A stretch of 64,000 nt of DNA from assembly GCA_963765875.1 (NCBI GenBank), contig CAVXYK010000021.1, positions 62,001-126,000 on the forward strand, in the 5' to 3' direction. Shown piece by piece: positions 16,268-25,652 of the stretch (position 1 is the stretch's first letter; each line of letters begins with the position of its first letter). A program made the position numbers and the translations under genes. The notes under the pieces were generated by a model. It had not been told where the DNA came from, searched no databases, and worked only from the letters and a program-made list of their open reading frames with translations. The stretch comes from JAWKOK01 sp963765875 (GTDB lineage: Bacteria > Chloroflexota > Anaerolineae > Caldilineales > Caldilineaceae).

Positions 16268-17845
16268 CTAGCGCTCACCGAATCTTCGATAATACTTTTC
16301 GAGTCGGTTTTCCGCCTGCCAACCCAACAAGCTTTGGGCTTTTTCGATTGGAAAGACGCCATGGGGCAGATCGACGCCGATGTGGAAATACTCATAGGGA
16401 TGAGGAAGCGTCTCTACCTCAAGCGCAGCGCGCACGGCACGAGCGGCATCCTCCCAGGAGACGGAGAGTTGCTGGACGCCGTGGGGCGGTCTGACATCCG
16501 GGTTGACGAACTGGGCAAAGCCCAGCGCAGGCACACTCAGACCGAAGTGCTCGGCGTAGATGCGGCAGATCTCCTGGCCGGCCAACTTGCTGGGGATGTA
16601 GACCCAGCCGATGCCGGGCCGCGGCGGCGTATCGTCCACAATGTACGAGTCCCAGTCGTAGCCGAACGCGCCTCGATCGCCCATCATGAAGGGACCGGTG
16701 TGAACGACGCGATGGATTCCGTGGGCCACGGCCGCAGCCATCACATTGTAGGCCCCAAGCATGTTGACCCGGAAAGAGGGCGACACGCCATAGCGCGCCA
16801 CCGCCAAATTGATGATGGCGTCAGCTCCTTCGCAAGCGGCCAACACCTGATCGGCATCGCTCACATCCACGACCTGCCATGTTTGGGAGGGTGTGGGCCC
16901 CACGGGAAGAGGCGCACCCGGGGCCTGTGGTTCTGCATTGGCCAGCAGCCAGTCAATCGATTGCAGGTCGGTCAGCAATAACTCATAGTCAGTCGCCAAT
17001 TCGGCCGCCACTACGCTTCCCAACGGACCGCCCGCGCCGAAGACGACCACTTTGTTGATGGGGCGAGGCACAATCGAAGTGACCGGCTTCGGTTGCGGAA
17101 ATGACACCTCGTTCGGCCGGCGTTTTAGAAAGTCGTGCTGTGGCCGGTAGCCAAGCTCCTGTTCCGCACGCGTGCTGCCCATCGCTGCGTGTGGCCCGTT
17201 GGCTCCGATGTGATAGATCCGCCAACCTGTCGTCTCCTCTTCTGTCAAGGCGGCCAGGATGGCCGCGACTGCATCGTCAACATGAAGCCACAAGGGATCG
17301 AACACCTCTGTCTTGGTAGTCTTGCTGTCCACCACGCGTCCCAAGCGCAGGCAGAACGACGGTAGCGCCGTCACTCGCGCCACCTCGCGCAGCGCTACTT
17401 CGGCCAGATAGAGCGGAAGCTGTGCCGGCGTCGGCTTGGGCCGTGGCCGCCACCTTTCATCCACCAGGTAGCGAGTCCATTCGTAGCCAAACTGGTCAAC
17501 CGTGCTGCCGAGGACAAACCGGCTGACACCGGCCTCTGCGGCAAGGATCGCAAGCTGGTAGGTCCCCTGGACGGTATGGTCCAGCGTCTCCTGCGGCGAA
17601 CCCAAATCTGTAAAGAGCGGGGCCAGGTGGACAATGGCATCCACCTTGTCAATCGTGTCGCGGAGTAGATCTGGGTCACGCAGATCGCCGGTGATCTGTG
17701 CTGCTCCCGACACGGGCTCATCGAAGTGGGTGTCTACGGCATAGATGTGACTCTCTGGACAAGCGCCGATCAATGCCCGGCCAAGCGCAGAATTTGCTCC
17801 GGTAAGGAGCATTGTCTTATCGTAAGTCTTACTGGACTCTGTCAT
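16268..17845 (-). CDS. Tandem NAD-dependent epimerase/dehydratase (two fused extended SDR domains)
   Basis: A 525-residue protein made of two complete extended-SDR domains, where most family members have one (about 300 residues). Domain 1 (about 10-255) begins MLLTGANSALGRAL, a G-x-x-x-x-x-G nucleotide site; its active-site region reads LPLYLAEVALREV, with Tyr but no Lys four residues on. Domain 2 (about 268-520) begins VVVFGAGGPLGSVV and keeps the canonical YIPSK (Y-x-x-x-K) with GPFMMGD upstream. So domain 2 looks catalytic and domain 1 looks degenerate, perhaps structural. Substrates are probably nucleotide sugars or related carbonyls (family knowledge). It stands alone on the minus strand, with a mobile element immediately upstream. 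Confidence 0.85.
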   Translation of the reverse strand: MTESSKTYDKTMLLTGANSALGRALIGACPESHIYAVDTHFDEPVSGAAQITGDLRDPDLLRDTIDKVDAIVHLAPLFTDLGSPQETLDHTVQGTYQLAILAAEAGVSRFVLGSTVDQFGYEWTRYLVDERWRPRPKPTPAQLPLYLAEVALREVARVTALPSFCLRLGRVVDSKTTKTEVFDPLWLHVDDAVAAILAALTEEETTGWRIYHIGANGPHAAMGSTRAEQELGYRPQHDFLKRRPNEVSFPQPKPVTSIVPRPINKVVVFGAGGPLGSVVAAELATDYELLLTDLQSIDWLLANAEPQAPGAPLPVGPTPSQTWQVVDVSDADQVLAACEGADAIINLAVARYGVSPSFRVNMLGAYNVMAAAVAHGIHRVVHTGPFMMGDRGAFGYDWDSYIVDDTPPRPGIGWVYIPSKLAGQEICRIYAEHFGLSVPALGFAQFVNPDVRPPHGVQQLSVSWEDAARAVRAALEVETLPHPYEYFHIGVDLPHGVFPIEKAQSLLGWQAENRLEKYYRRFGER

Positions 17846-17872
17846 CTGGTCTTCCTATCTCGGTCACCGTAA

Positions 17873-18015
17873 GCGTATGAGTCCACTGCAAAAAGGCATC
17901 CAGACACGAATTCACACGAATTACCGCGAATTTTCTCTCTCGGGCGACGACATAATTCGTGAAAATTCGTGACCATTCGTGTCAAGAAAAGGCGTTTTGT
18001 AGTGGGATCGCGTAT
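17873..18015. mobile_element. MITE copy A (6-bp TSD GCGTAT)
   Basis: The element is 17879-18009 (131 bp), flanked by an exact 6-bp direct repeat GCGTAT (17873-17878 and 18010-18015). Ends: GAGTCCACTGCAAAAAG and, read inward from the right, GATCCCACTACAAAACG. The interior is rich in ACACGAATT words and closely matches copy B (35898-36018) in the opposite orientation. It contains no gene. It lies between the double SDR gene and the end of the M28 peptidase gene. Confidence 0.8.
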
Positions 18016-18024
18016 TGAATCGAA

Positions 18025-19404
18025 TCAAAATATCCTCGTCACCCGACCCCGCTCCTGTTCAAGCCGCTGCGCCACTTCCTCAGCCGACACCGGGTTCGCC
18101 GGCCATTCCCCTGGTGGTACGTGCGATAGCCTCAACAGCAGTCGTGCCATCTGTCCGACATACTCCTTCAGCTCACGCACATTGACCTTGTCGAGCGTAT
18201 CGCCCGGTTCATGGTGGAAGTCGGCATCGGCATGGCGGCTATGGAAACGCCAACGCCACAGATGCGCCGCGTCCAGGCCGGCGCGCAGGAAGGGGAAATG
18301 GTCGGATGTGGTGTCGAGCTGTGACATGACATGGCATCGCAAGCCGTCGTCCATGGTGTCGAGCTGTTGCTGCACCAAGTCTTGCAGATGTGGAAAGGCG
18401 AGCACGATGCCCTTGAAGTGGCCGGTTGACAGCTCATCCAAATTGATGGCCAACCTGGGCGCAGTGCCTGGCCGGTAGTGGCGCTCGATGTAGGCCGTCG
18501 ACCCCTGGAATTGCTGTTCCTCGGCGCTGAACGTGGCAAACCGGATTGAGCGCCCTGGCCCGATGCCGGTTTCCTGTTGCAATTGGGCCAGAAGACGGGC
18601 CATCTCCATCACGACGATAATACTGGTGGCGTTGTCATTGCCGCCCGGTGAGTCGTAGACCGTGTCATGATGGCCGCCGACCAAGAGATGCTCCTGTGGC
18701 CATCGTTGGCCGGCAAGCTCTGCGGTGACGTTCCACGACGGCGCTTGATAGAAGCGACTCTCGACTGCCAGCCGCACCGACTTGCCACCCGCTGCCCCAC
18801 GGGACAGACGAGCACCCACTTCTCGTGAGACGGTCACGGTCGGCAGCGCATGCTCCTGGATGCCAGGCTCGCGCCAGTCGCCCACATTGTGATACTCGAC
18901 CCGGCCACCCTCCTTGCGATCGACGACGATGGCTGCTGCCGCGCCGGCATCGGCTAATGCTTGCAGGCGAACCGCGTGTGGAATCGGCGCTGTAAACGGT
19001 TCCTGCGCCAGCCGCATGACGGCGATAGCGCCGGGCAAGGTATTGCCGGCAGCCGTGATCTCGCGCGCTGTGCCGAAACCGACATCGACGAGAGGGGCCT
19101 GCACTTCAAAGGCAGGGCAGCGGTTGCAGGGTAGGATCGGAATCGGCATATCGTCCTCCACGAGCACGGCCTCGTGCGCATCTAACTGCCAGGTCTGCAG
19201 GGGATAGGCTTCCACCACTGGGTCGGTGACTCCGACACGGTCCAGCTCTTGCCGAATGTACTCGACAGTCTGTTGCTCGCCGAACGACGAGGACCAGCGT
19301 GGTCCGATCTCATCACAGAGGGAGACCAGGTGGCTGTTGATCTTGGAGCCGGTCCAGGCCTCACCCATGAGCCAACGGTCGATTTTTCGCCAGTCAAGAT
19401 CCAT
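18025..19404 (-). CDS. M28-family zinc aminopeptidase/carboxypeptidase
   Basis: A 459-residue peptidase M28 protein. The start at 19404 is favoured by AGAGGA upstream; a longer frame would run into the mannosidase gene. Zinc-site motifs in order: LLVGGHHDTVYDSPGGNDNA (His and Asp ligands), FATFSAEEQQFQGS (catalytic Glu plus ligand Glu) and HHEPGDTLDKV (last His). A PA-type insert (about residues 110-260) precedes them. No signal peptide is visible, so it is probably cytoplasmic, which is less usual for this group. The family removes N-terminal residues from peptides; specificity is unknown. Mobile copy A lies 16 bp beyond its stop. Confidence 0.88.
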   Translation of the reverse strand: MDLDWRKIDRWLMGEAWTGSKINSHLVSLCDEIGPRWSSSFGEQQTVEYIRQELDRVGVTDPVVEAYPLQTWQLDAHEAVLVEDDMPIPILPCNRCPAFEVQAPLVDVGFGTAREITAAGNTLPGAIAVMRLAQEPFTAPIPHAVRLQALADAGAAAAIVVDRKEGGRVEYHNVGDWREPGIQEHALPTVTVSREVGARLSRGAAGGKSVRLAVESRFYQAPSWNVTAELAGQRWPQEHLLVGGHHDTVYDSPGGNDNATSIIVVMEMARLLAQLQQETGIGPGRSIRFATFSAEEQQFQGSTAYIERHYRPGTAPRLAINLDELSTGHFKGIVLAFPHLQDLVQQQLDTMDDGLRCHVMSQLDTTSDHFPFLRAGLDAAHLWRWRFHSRHADADFHHEPGDTLDKVNVRELKEYVGQMARLLLRLSHVPPGEWPANPVSAEEVAQRLEQERGRVTRIF

Positions 19405-19438
19405 CCTAATTTTCCTCTCTTCGGGTATGACACGTTGG

Positions 19439-21913
19439 TCAAACAGTTGGCCGTTCCAGCATATCACATTCGTAGGTTTGCCAGCCCCCATCTGCCTGGA
19501 CAATCCGTAGCGTAACGACATCGAATGGGGCGATGACGACGGGAAATGTCTGACCATCAAATGTGAATGTTGAGCTGAGGCCACGGCCGTAACGGTCGGC
19601 AAGGCGAGCGATATAGCCGTCGCCGTCCTCTGCGGTCTTGAAAGCCGTCAGCTCCAAATCATCAGATGCAAATGCCATCAGCGAATCTTTCGGCGAGCGT
19701 TCACCTGGATGGCAATGCATGGTGATGAGCACTGGCGGCTGGTTGAGCTGCCGTGCACGTTCGACGATGCCTGCGTGTTGCCAGTCGCCTACATGCGGAC
19801 GCACGGCCACTGTGAACTCCTGGAACCCCTGGTCGATCCAATCGTAGCGCTGCTTGGTCCCGATCTGGTGAGGCTCATGGTAGGCATAGGGCGGGCTGCG
19901 CAGAATCGTCAGCCGCATGACGCTGTCCGTCACGTCGCAGCCATATTTGCCGTCGTTGAGCAGCGCTGCACCCACCGTCTGCCCTGGGCCTCCCGGCTGG
20001 CCGGGCCGCTCACATCCATCCACATCTGGGTGGGGAACTCATCGCCATTGGTCGGCCGCTCGGTCCAGCCGAAGGGGATGTCGTGGGTGGCGGTCGGTGC
20101 ATCGGTCGCTACGTCAAAGGCCAGCTTGAGCAGTGTCCACTCTCCCTGCCAGTTGAGCCAGTTGCGGATCAACACCTCGGATACGCCTTGACGTAGCGAG
20201 ATCTGTTGCAGCCAGACGCTCTTTGCCAGGCGACGTTCAACCAGGATCGAGGCCTGCAATGGGCCGTTCTCATAGACGCTGAACTGGGGTTCGCTGAATG
20301 TATCGGACGCATCACCGTAGCCGGACAGGCGATGGGTCCACGTGTCGCTGGTATCCTCTAGCGCCTGGGGTACGTTCCAGCCCCCGGCACCGACCAGCTC
20401 GGTTCCGGTCGCCTTGTCGATACAGGAGACGATGTTGCCGGTGGCCGCATCCAGGCGGATGTGCAGCAGATCGTTGTGCAGTTCATGTTCAGTGGCTCGG
20501 GCATCGCCAACGGTCGAAGTCTGCTCCTGATCGGGCGCAAAGCGGTAGACTCGATAGCCCATGGCCGGCACATGCACGGGGAAGAGCAGTCGCCCCTGGA
20601 TGGCGTTCGGGTTGGCCAAAGCTGCTTCTTTCTCCTGAAGCTGGTAGGGGACCGGCGCACCGGTCTCATCCAACAGGGCCCATCTGTCGCCGTGCCACGA
20701 CGCCCATTCTGTCCATGGCTCGTACTCGACCATATCATCCAGCGGCATGGAAGAGGGGTTGAAGATCACCACCGTTCCGCCCTCGCCCGACGTGTCGATC
20801 TGTGTCGCCACCGCACGTCCGGCGTCGACGCAGATTTCCTCGGCGGCCATGCAAATGCCTCGCAACACGCCAATGGCGTCGTCCTCGGCGCGCTTGAGTG
20901 ATGTGCCGCCCAGCGTGTCGTGGAATTGGTTAAAGCAGAGATCGTGCCAGAGCGTGCCAAGGCGTTGGGCAGGGACAGCTTGATCCGTCCACAGCTTGGC
21001 CATGGCCGCCATGCGCTCGGCGATCAGCAAGCCATTTTCAGCCTGGCGGTGGGTGCGCTTCAGCTCGCTGACCACCGAATAGCAGCCGATGGCGTGGAAC
21101 TGCAACTCCTCGGCCACGGTCGGCAATGCCCGGGCCTGGTCGCGAATGGCAGTGAAGTAGCTCTGTGGATCGCTGAAGCGGATGTCCAACTCCTCGCTTT
21201 CGGCAGTGATTTGCTGAATGTTCTCAATCTGTCGTTTGGTGGGACCGCCGCCATGGTTGCCCACGCCGAAGAAGCACATGGTCTGGTTCAGTTCGGGCGG
21301 CATCTGTTCGACCGCCAGGCGGATATGCTCTTCATGATCCTCGGTGCGCGTGGTATAGGCCCCGGCGATGCGAAAGGTGAGGATCCGGCTGCCGTTGGGC
21401 GCTTCCCACCAGAAGACATTGGCCGGCAGTTCCTTTTCATGGGGGCCGGGCCGCATCATCACGTAGGCATCGAAGCCGCACTTCTGGAAGATCATGGGTA
21501 GCGTGCCTGCGTGGCCAAAGCTGTCCACGCAGTAGGCGACGCGTGGCTCTGCATCAAACTTCTCTGTGCCGAACTTCTCAGCCATGTAGGCCTTGCCGAG
21601 CAAGGCTTGGCGTACGAAGGATTCGCCACCGGGCACATTCATGTCCGGCTGGATCACCATACCGTTGACGAGATGCCAGCGGCCCTCGGCCATGAACTGT
21701 TTGATCGACTCAAACATCGCCGGATCCTCGCGTTCGATCCACTCATAGATCTGGGATTCGCCGCGCACGAATTGGAAATCGGGGAATTCGTTGAGCCGAT
21801 CGACGGCTGACTTGCTGGTTGCCAGCGCCTCGGCCCGATCCTTCGGTCCAACGCCATAGCCAGACGGGGTCAAGGTGGGCCTGGCCGATCATGTGTACGA
21901 TGGTTTTTGTCAT
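19439..21913 (-). CDS. GH38 alpha-mannosidase with two frameshifts
   Basis: Three frames combine into one glycoside hydrolase family 38 alpha-mannosidase of about 825 residues. The start at 21913 (GAGGAT five bases upstream) gives MIGQAHLDPVWLWRWTEG, the first zinc motif. A 1-base shift near 21838 moves to the main frame with the nucleophile region YCVDSFGHAG and FNQFHDTLGGT. A second shift near 19983 moves to the C-terminal sandwich (GAALLNDGKYGCDV to the end). Removing one base at the first site and adding one G at the second restores continuity. All GH38 metal and nucleophile residues remain, so the breaks look recent or artefactual. The enzyme would release alpha-mannose from glycans. The stop lies 34 bp before the M28 start. 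Confidence 0.85.
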
Positions 21914-21948
21914 ACGATCCTCGTTTAGGTAGAAGCCTGGAGATCGTT

Positions 21949-22110
21949 CCAAGAAAGTGCATGGTTCACTACATGTTTACACTTGTAGGTGCGGTTTGCA
22001 ACCGCACAAGCCGGTCTACCAGAGAACGTGCGGTTACAAACCGCACCTACGGTACGACAAAATTTAAACCAATCCCGCCTCTGTGGTGTGAACCATGCCC
22101 AAGAAAGTGC
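21949..22110. mobile_element. Small inverted-repeat element with 10-12-bp flanking direct repeat
   Basis: The direct repeat CCAAGAAAGTGC occurs at 21949-21960 and 22099-22110. Between them the DNA begins ATGGTTCAC and ends GTGAACCAT, followed by GC. Nested inside are longer arms: gtaggtgcggtttgcaaccg (from 21985) and its near complement ending at 22050. No gene is present. The layout is that of a non-autonomous transposon inserted upstream of the mannosidase gene. Confidence 0.65.
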
Positions 22111-22192
22111 CGGAGACTTCCCGATGCTAGTGCGTCGCAATCAGTGTCAATTCACTCGCTCTGTTGCGTAAGTCCCCAGTACTTTTTTCGCA

Positions 22193-23174
22193 CTACCTAC
22201 GGCTTCTTGCTTGAGTCGTAGCGTCCCCGCCCTGCAACACGTCCACAGATTGCAACAGCCGCTCAAGTTCGTCAACGGTCTCCGCTTCCAGCATCTGGCG
22301 TTGCTGTGGTTTGGGCACGCTACCGGAGAGATAGCGACGCAGATGCTTGCGGAACAAAATCAGCCCCTGCGGATCGCCATAGTAGGCCAGCATCTCCTTG
22401 AGATGAAAGCGGATCGTACCGGCAATCATATCGAAGTCGAGTTCATCCCGGTCGGTGCGAGCAAAGATCCACGGATTGCCGACTGCGCCCCGACCAATCA
22501 TGACGGCGTCACAGCCGGTATGGTGCTTCATTGCGTCGATGTCCTTGGGACGGCGCACATCGCCGTTGCCGATCACCGGCACGCGCACGGCCTGCTTCAA
22601 TTCGCCGACCGCGTCCCAGATCAGCCTCGTGGTTGTAACGTTGTACCTTGGTGCGTCCGTGCAGGGCGATCAACGACGCGCCATTGTCCTCTGCGATGCG
22701 GGCAATCTCGATGTAGTTCTGCTTTTCCTCGTCCCAGCCGAGGCGGATCTTGCCGGTCACGGGCACAGAGAGGTGGCGGGTCAGCAGTCGAAAGGTCTCT
22801 GCCACCAGAGCAGGCTGTTGCATCATGGCCACGCCTGCGCCCTTGCCGCTGATCTTGGATGTCGAGCAGCCCATGTTGATGTCAATGATGTCGGGGCCCA
22901 GCTCTTCGATCCGTTGGGCCGCCCGCAGCAACAGGCGCGCATCGTTGCCAAAGATCTGGAAGACCAATGGGTGTTCATCCGGTTTGGCATCGAGCCGTCG
23001 CCACATCGGGTTGCGTTCGCCTTGCAGCGCTTCGGCCGGCACGAATTCAGTGTAGTTCATGGCCGAGCCGTGGTCGCGGCAGAGTGCACGATAGGGCACG
23101 TCCGAAAAGCCGGCCATGGGCGAAAGGATGACGTCGCCGTGGATGGGGATGTCGCGTACAAGGAAAGCTACCAT
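22193..23174 (-). CDS. dus: tRNA-dihydrouridine synthase, with one frameshift
   Basis: Two frames make one Dus flavoenzyme of about 327 residues, which reduces uridines in the D-loop of tRNA using FMN and NADPH. N-terminal frame: LSPMAGFSDVPYRALC, then DINMGCSTSKISGKGAG with the catalytic Cys, KIRLGWDE, and ALHGRTKVQRYNHEAD. The second frame continues WDAVGELKQAVRVPVIGNGDV, then GCDAVMIGRGAVGNPWIF (the phosphate-binding end of the barrel). One base must be removed near 22617-22623 to join them (HEADWDAVG). The residue after the catalytic Cys is Ser rather than the usual Pro. The gene ends six bases upstream of nothing else of note and begins seven bases after a PIN toxin gene. Confidence 0.85.
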
Positions 23175-23180
23175 GCTTGC

Positions 23181-23609
23181 TCACACTTCATCCATTGCCG
23201 CCAAAGCGAGGAACGATGTTGGTGACAGGATTCGGATTCCCTGATATTCCTTGATGGGGAGCAGTTGGCGTTTGTCGCCCGTTATCAGGTATTGAGCTTT
23301 TCCTGCGACGGCACACTCGATATAGTGATTGTCGTCATCGTCAACGCTGACATGCAATCGATTCGTTGGCAAGACAAGCTCCGAATTGGCTTCGAGCAGC
23401 GCAATGAACTCATCCAACTCTTGGTCTGACAATTGATGGAATCTACGAACTTTGGTGTACCGCAAGACGCTCGATACTTCATCGATTGTCGCTGACGTAA
23501 TAATCAGTCTAAACCGCTCCTCTCTCCACAAATTCATCACTTGGTTGGGGGCGCCACGTTCATTGATGAGAGCACTGACAATGACGTTGGCATCGATGAC
23601 CACGCGCAT
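23181..23609 (-). CDS. PIN-domain toxin (PIN_3 family, VapC-like)
   Basis: A 142-residue PIN-domain protein of the group annotated as putative toxin component, PIN family. It starts MRVVIDANVIVSALI (first acidic residue of the nuclease site), has a central SSVLRYTKVRRF helix, and near the C-terminus VSVDDDDNHYIECAVAGKAQYLITGDKRQL, with the acidic cluster and the T-G-D that complete the metal site. PIN toxins cut tRNA, rRNA or mRNA. It follows its antitoxin by two bases and is followed seven bases later by the dus gene, which may be co-transcribed. Confidence 0.82.
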   Translation of the reverse strand: MRVVIDANVIVSALINERGAPNQVMNLWREERFRLIITSATIDEVSSVLRYTKVRRFHQLSDQELDEFIALLEANSELVLPTNRLHVSVDDDDNHYIECAVAGKAQYLITGDKRQLLPIKEYQGIRILSPTSFLALAAMDEV

Positions 23610-23611
23610 GG

Positions 23612-23908
23612 CTAATCCGATGGCCCGTCTTGGGCGGCGACTTCACGCCTGACTGCTTGCTGAGCATCAAGGACAAGTGCCATGATCTCTTCCGGATCAT
23701 TGTCGCCGCTGTTGGCCTGCGCCTTCTCGATCAAATCGAACAGCCGTTGCCGATTCTGCTTCCATTTTTCGTAGACTTGTACCGGCACAATGACACCGGC
23801 GGGCTTTCCACGCCGTTCGATGACAAAACTGGCATCTTGGTACTGGACTTCATCGAAGACGTTTCCAAGCACCTCTCTTAGTTCTGTGATACCCAGGGTT
23901 TTTTCCAT
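23612..23908 (-). CDS. Antitoxin, Phd/YefM-like
   Basis: A 98-residue antitoxin paired with the PIN toxin two bases downstream. The N-terminal half fits the Phd/YefM fold: LGITELREVLGNVFDEVQ, then FVIERRGKPAGVIVPVQVYEKW. The longer, acidic and helical C-terminal part (NSGDNDPEEIMALVLDAQQAVRRE) would mask the toxin. The AT-rich DNA upstream carries an imperfect dyad (23940-23969) suited to autoregulation. Confidence 0.78.
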   Translation of the reverse strand: MEKTLGITELREVLGNVFDEVQYQDASFVIERRGKPAGVIVPVQVYEKWKQNRQRLFDLIEKAQANSGDNDPEEIMALVLDAQQAVRREVAAQDGPSD

Positions 23909-23939
23909 GAGCGTTCACTCCAATTCTCACGTCAGTACG

Positions 23940-23969
23940 TTATGTACGTTTCGTTAATAACATACATAA
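23940..23969 (-). promoter_or_regulatory. Candidate operator of the Phd/PIN pair
   Basis: Inverted arms TTATGTA (23940-23946) and TACATAA (23963-23969) lie about 30 bases upstream of the antitoxin start in an unusually AT-rich stretch that should also hold the promoter. Confidence 0.45.
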
Positions 23970-24016
23970 TATCATACGAAATCGGTTCTGTGAAGGCGGG
24001 GCGACGAAACGACGGC

Positions 24017-24128
24017 GTATTTCAAGATGGGACCGGGATTCACGTGCCGGGGACGGTCCACGAGCGCTTCGCATGACTGAATTGGACCGGACCGTCCCCG
24101 GCACGTTTTGCCCCAAGATCTGAAATGC
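24017..24128. repeat. Inverted-repeat element, second copy with GCATTTCAG end
   Basis: About 112 bp. The right end, read backwards, is gcatttcagatcttggggca and the left end gtatttcaagatgggacc. Both resemble the ends of 13606-13762. The interior is a perfect 17-bp hairpin: cgtgccggggacggtcc (24043-24059) and its complement (24089-24105). It sits between the PIN operon promoter and the end of the MFS gene. Confidence 0.6.
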
Positions 24129-24137
24129 ACCGCAAAA

Positions 24138-25428
24138 CTAGGCGGCGCCAGCCTCCGCCATGCGCGCCTCATCTTCGACCATGGTGTCGCGCGTATAGTT
24201 GCGAAGGCGGGGATAGCGCCGGGCAATGAAGATGGTAAAAAACACGGTGGCCAGTCCGCCGCTGACGATGGCGAAGGGTACGCCAAAGGCCGATGCAACA
24301 ATGCCTGCCTCCAATTCGCCCAATTGCGGGCCGCCTGCGAAGAAAATCTGATTGATGCCGGTCATGCGTCCGCGTAGTCGATCGGGCGTGGTGCTCTGGC
24401 GGATGGTCTGGCGGATGACCATTGAGACCGTGTCCGCGCCGCCGATGAACATGAAGAGCAGGTAGCTGAGGACGAAGCTGGTGGAAAGACCGAAGAGGGC
24501 CGTCGCCAGTCCGTAGAGCGCGACACTGACCAAGAGGATGATGCCCTGGCGATAGATATCCTTGTCGCAGCGAAAGAACAGCGCCTGCTGTCAGGGCGCC
24601 GACTGCTTCGGCCGTGGAGAGGAGACCGTAGCCCTGGGCGCCGACCTTGAGGATCTCGCCGGCCACCAGCGGCAACATGGTGCGTGCCGAGCTGAAGAAG
24701 GTGGCCATGAAATCGAGCATCATGCTGCTCCAGATGATGCGCGAGCCGCGCACAAAGCGCCAACCCTCGACAATGGCGCTCCAGCCGAGACCGGTTCCCG
24801 TGCGTTGGACGACCGTGCCGGAGTAGTGCAAAAGAGAGAGCGATACGATCACGGCCGCGAACGAAATGGCGTTGATGGCGTAGACCCAGGACTCGCCGCT
24901 CGCTCCGATGATCAATCCGGCCAGCGCCGGGCCGCCGATGGTGGCAATGTGGCGCATGGTCGAGTTGAGACTGATGGCGTTGGTCAGATCGCGCTTGGGC
25001 ACCAGGTTGGGGATCAGCGCCTGTTGGGCCGGCGATGAGAAAGCCGCAATTGCTGCACCCGCTGCGGTCAGCAGATAGATGGCAGTGACCGTATCCCGCT
25101 GTGAAAAGCTGAGCCAGGCCAACACGGCCGCCAGCAGCGCGGCGATTCCATTGGTGATGATCAGCAGCTTGCGACGGTTGGCCACATCGGCCAGCGTGCC
25201 GCCGATGATGGCGAAGATCATGATGGGGATGACGCGGGCCAGGCCCACGCCGCCCAGCCCCAGCGCCTCCGCTCCCAAAGCGATCTCACGTCCAAAGAGA
25301 TCGACGGTGATGGTTGTGCCCGCCAGCAACCGGTAGACATGCCAGTTGATGGCGACCAACTGCATCTGCGAGCCGAGAACCGACACAAAGTTGCCGCCCC
25401 ACATGAGGCGAAAGTCATGATGTTGCAA
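24138..25428 (-). CDS. MFS transporter (EntS/MFS_3-like), with one frameshift
   Basis: Two frames make a major-facilitator protein of about 430 residues with 12 predicted helices. The first frame carries the N-terminal ten helices (HDFRLMWGGNFVSVLGSQM, then ADVANRRKLLIITN as the loop 2-3 signature, and ISLNSTMRHIATIGGPALAG). After a shift near 24553-24560 the correct C-terminal part continues LLVSVALYGLATALFGLSTS and RMTGINQIFFAGGPQLGELE. Pattern and length match the MFS_3 group of siderophore, macrolide or unknown-drug exporters. The first usable start is the TTG at 25428, with no ribosome site. In-frame codons run a little further upstream (KTTVAWRRL), so the true start may be disturbed too. 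Confidence 0.8.
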
Positions 25429-25489
25429 GCGCCGCCAGGCGACGGTCGTTTTCAGCGGTCAATAGAGCTCTCCAGGTAACGATGCGTGT

Positions 25490-25629
25490 TTTTTGTCACA
25501 GATAGACACAGATATCAAGAGATGGTCACAGATGAAAAAATGAGCGACCGGTCTATTTCAGGTCACCAACAGATCTCAATACCTATCTGTGCCCTATCCT
25601 TTTTTATCAGTGTAAATCTGTGACAAAAA
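25490..25629. repeat. Inverted-repeat element, TTTTTGTCACAGAT ends
   Basis: About 140 bp bounded by TTTTTGTCACAGAT (25490-25503) and its near complement ATCTGTGACAAAAAT (from 25615). The interior has further CACAGAT/ATCTGTG words. It belongs to the same loose family as 9282-9514 and 35803-36043. It fills the gap between the MFS start and the end of the acetolactate decarboxylase gene. Confidence 0.6.
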
Positions 25630-25652
25630 TCCAGATTGGATTTAGCTAGCAC

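Noticed and set aside
19439..20023. A separate 194-codon gene after the mannosidase
   Set aside because: It is the C-terminal domain of the same GH38 protein in a shifted frame.
22455..23225. A 256-codon plus-strand frame
   Set aside because: Antisense to the tRNA-dihydrouridine synthase and part of the PIN gene; no homology.
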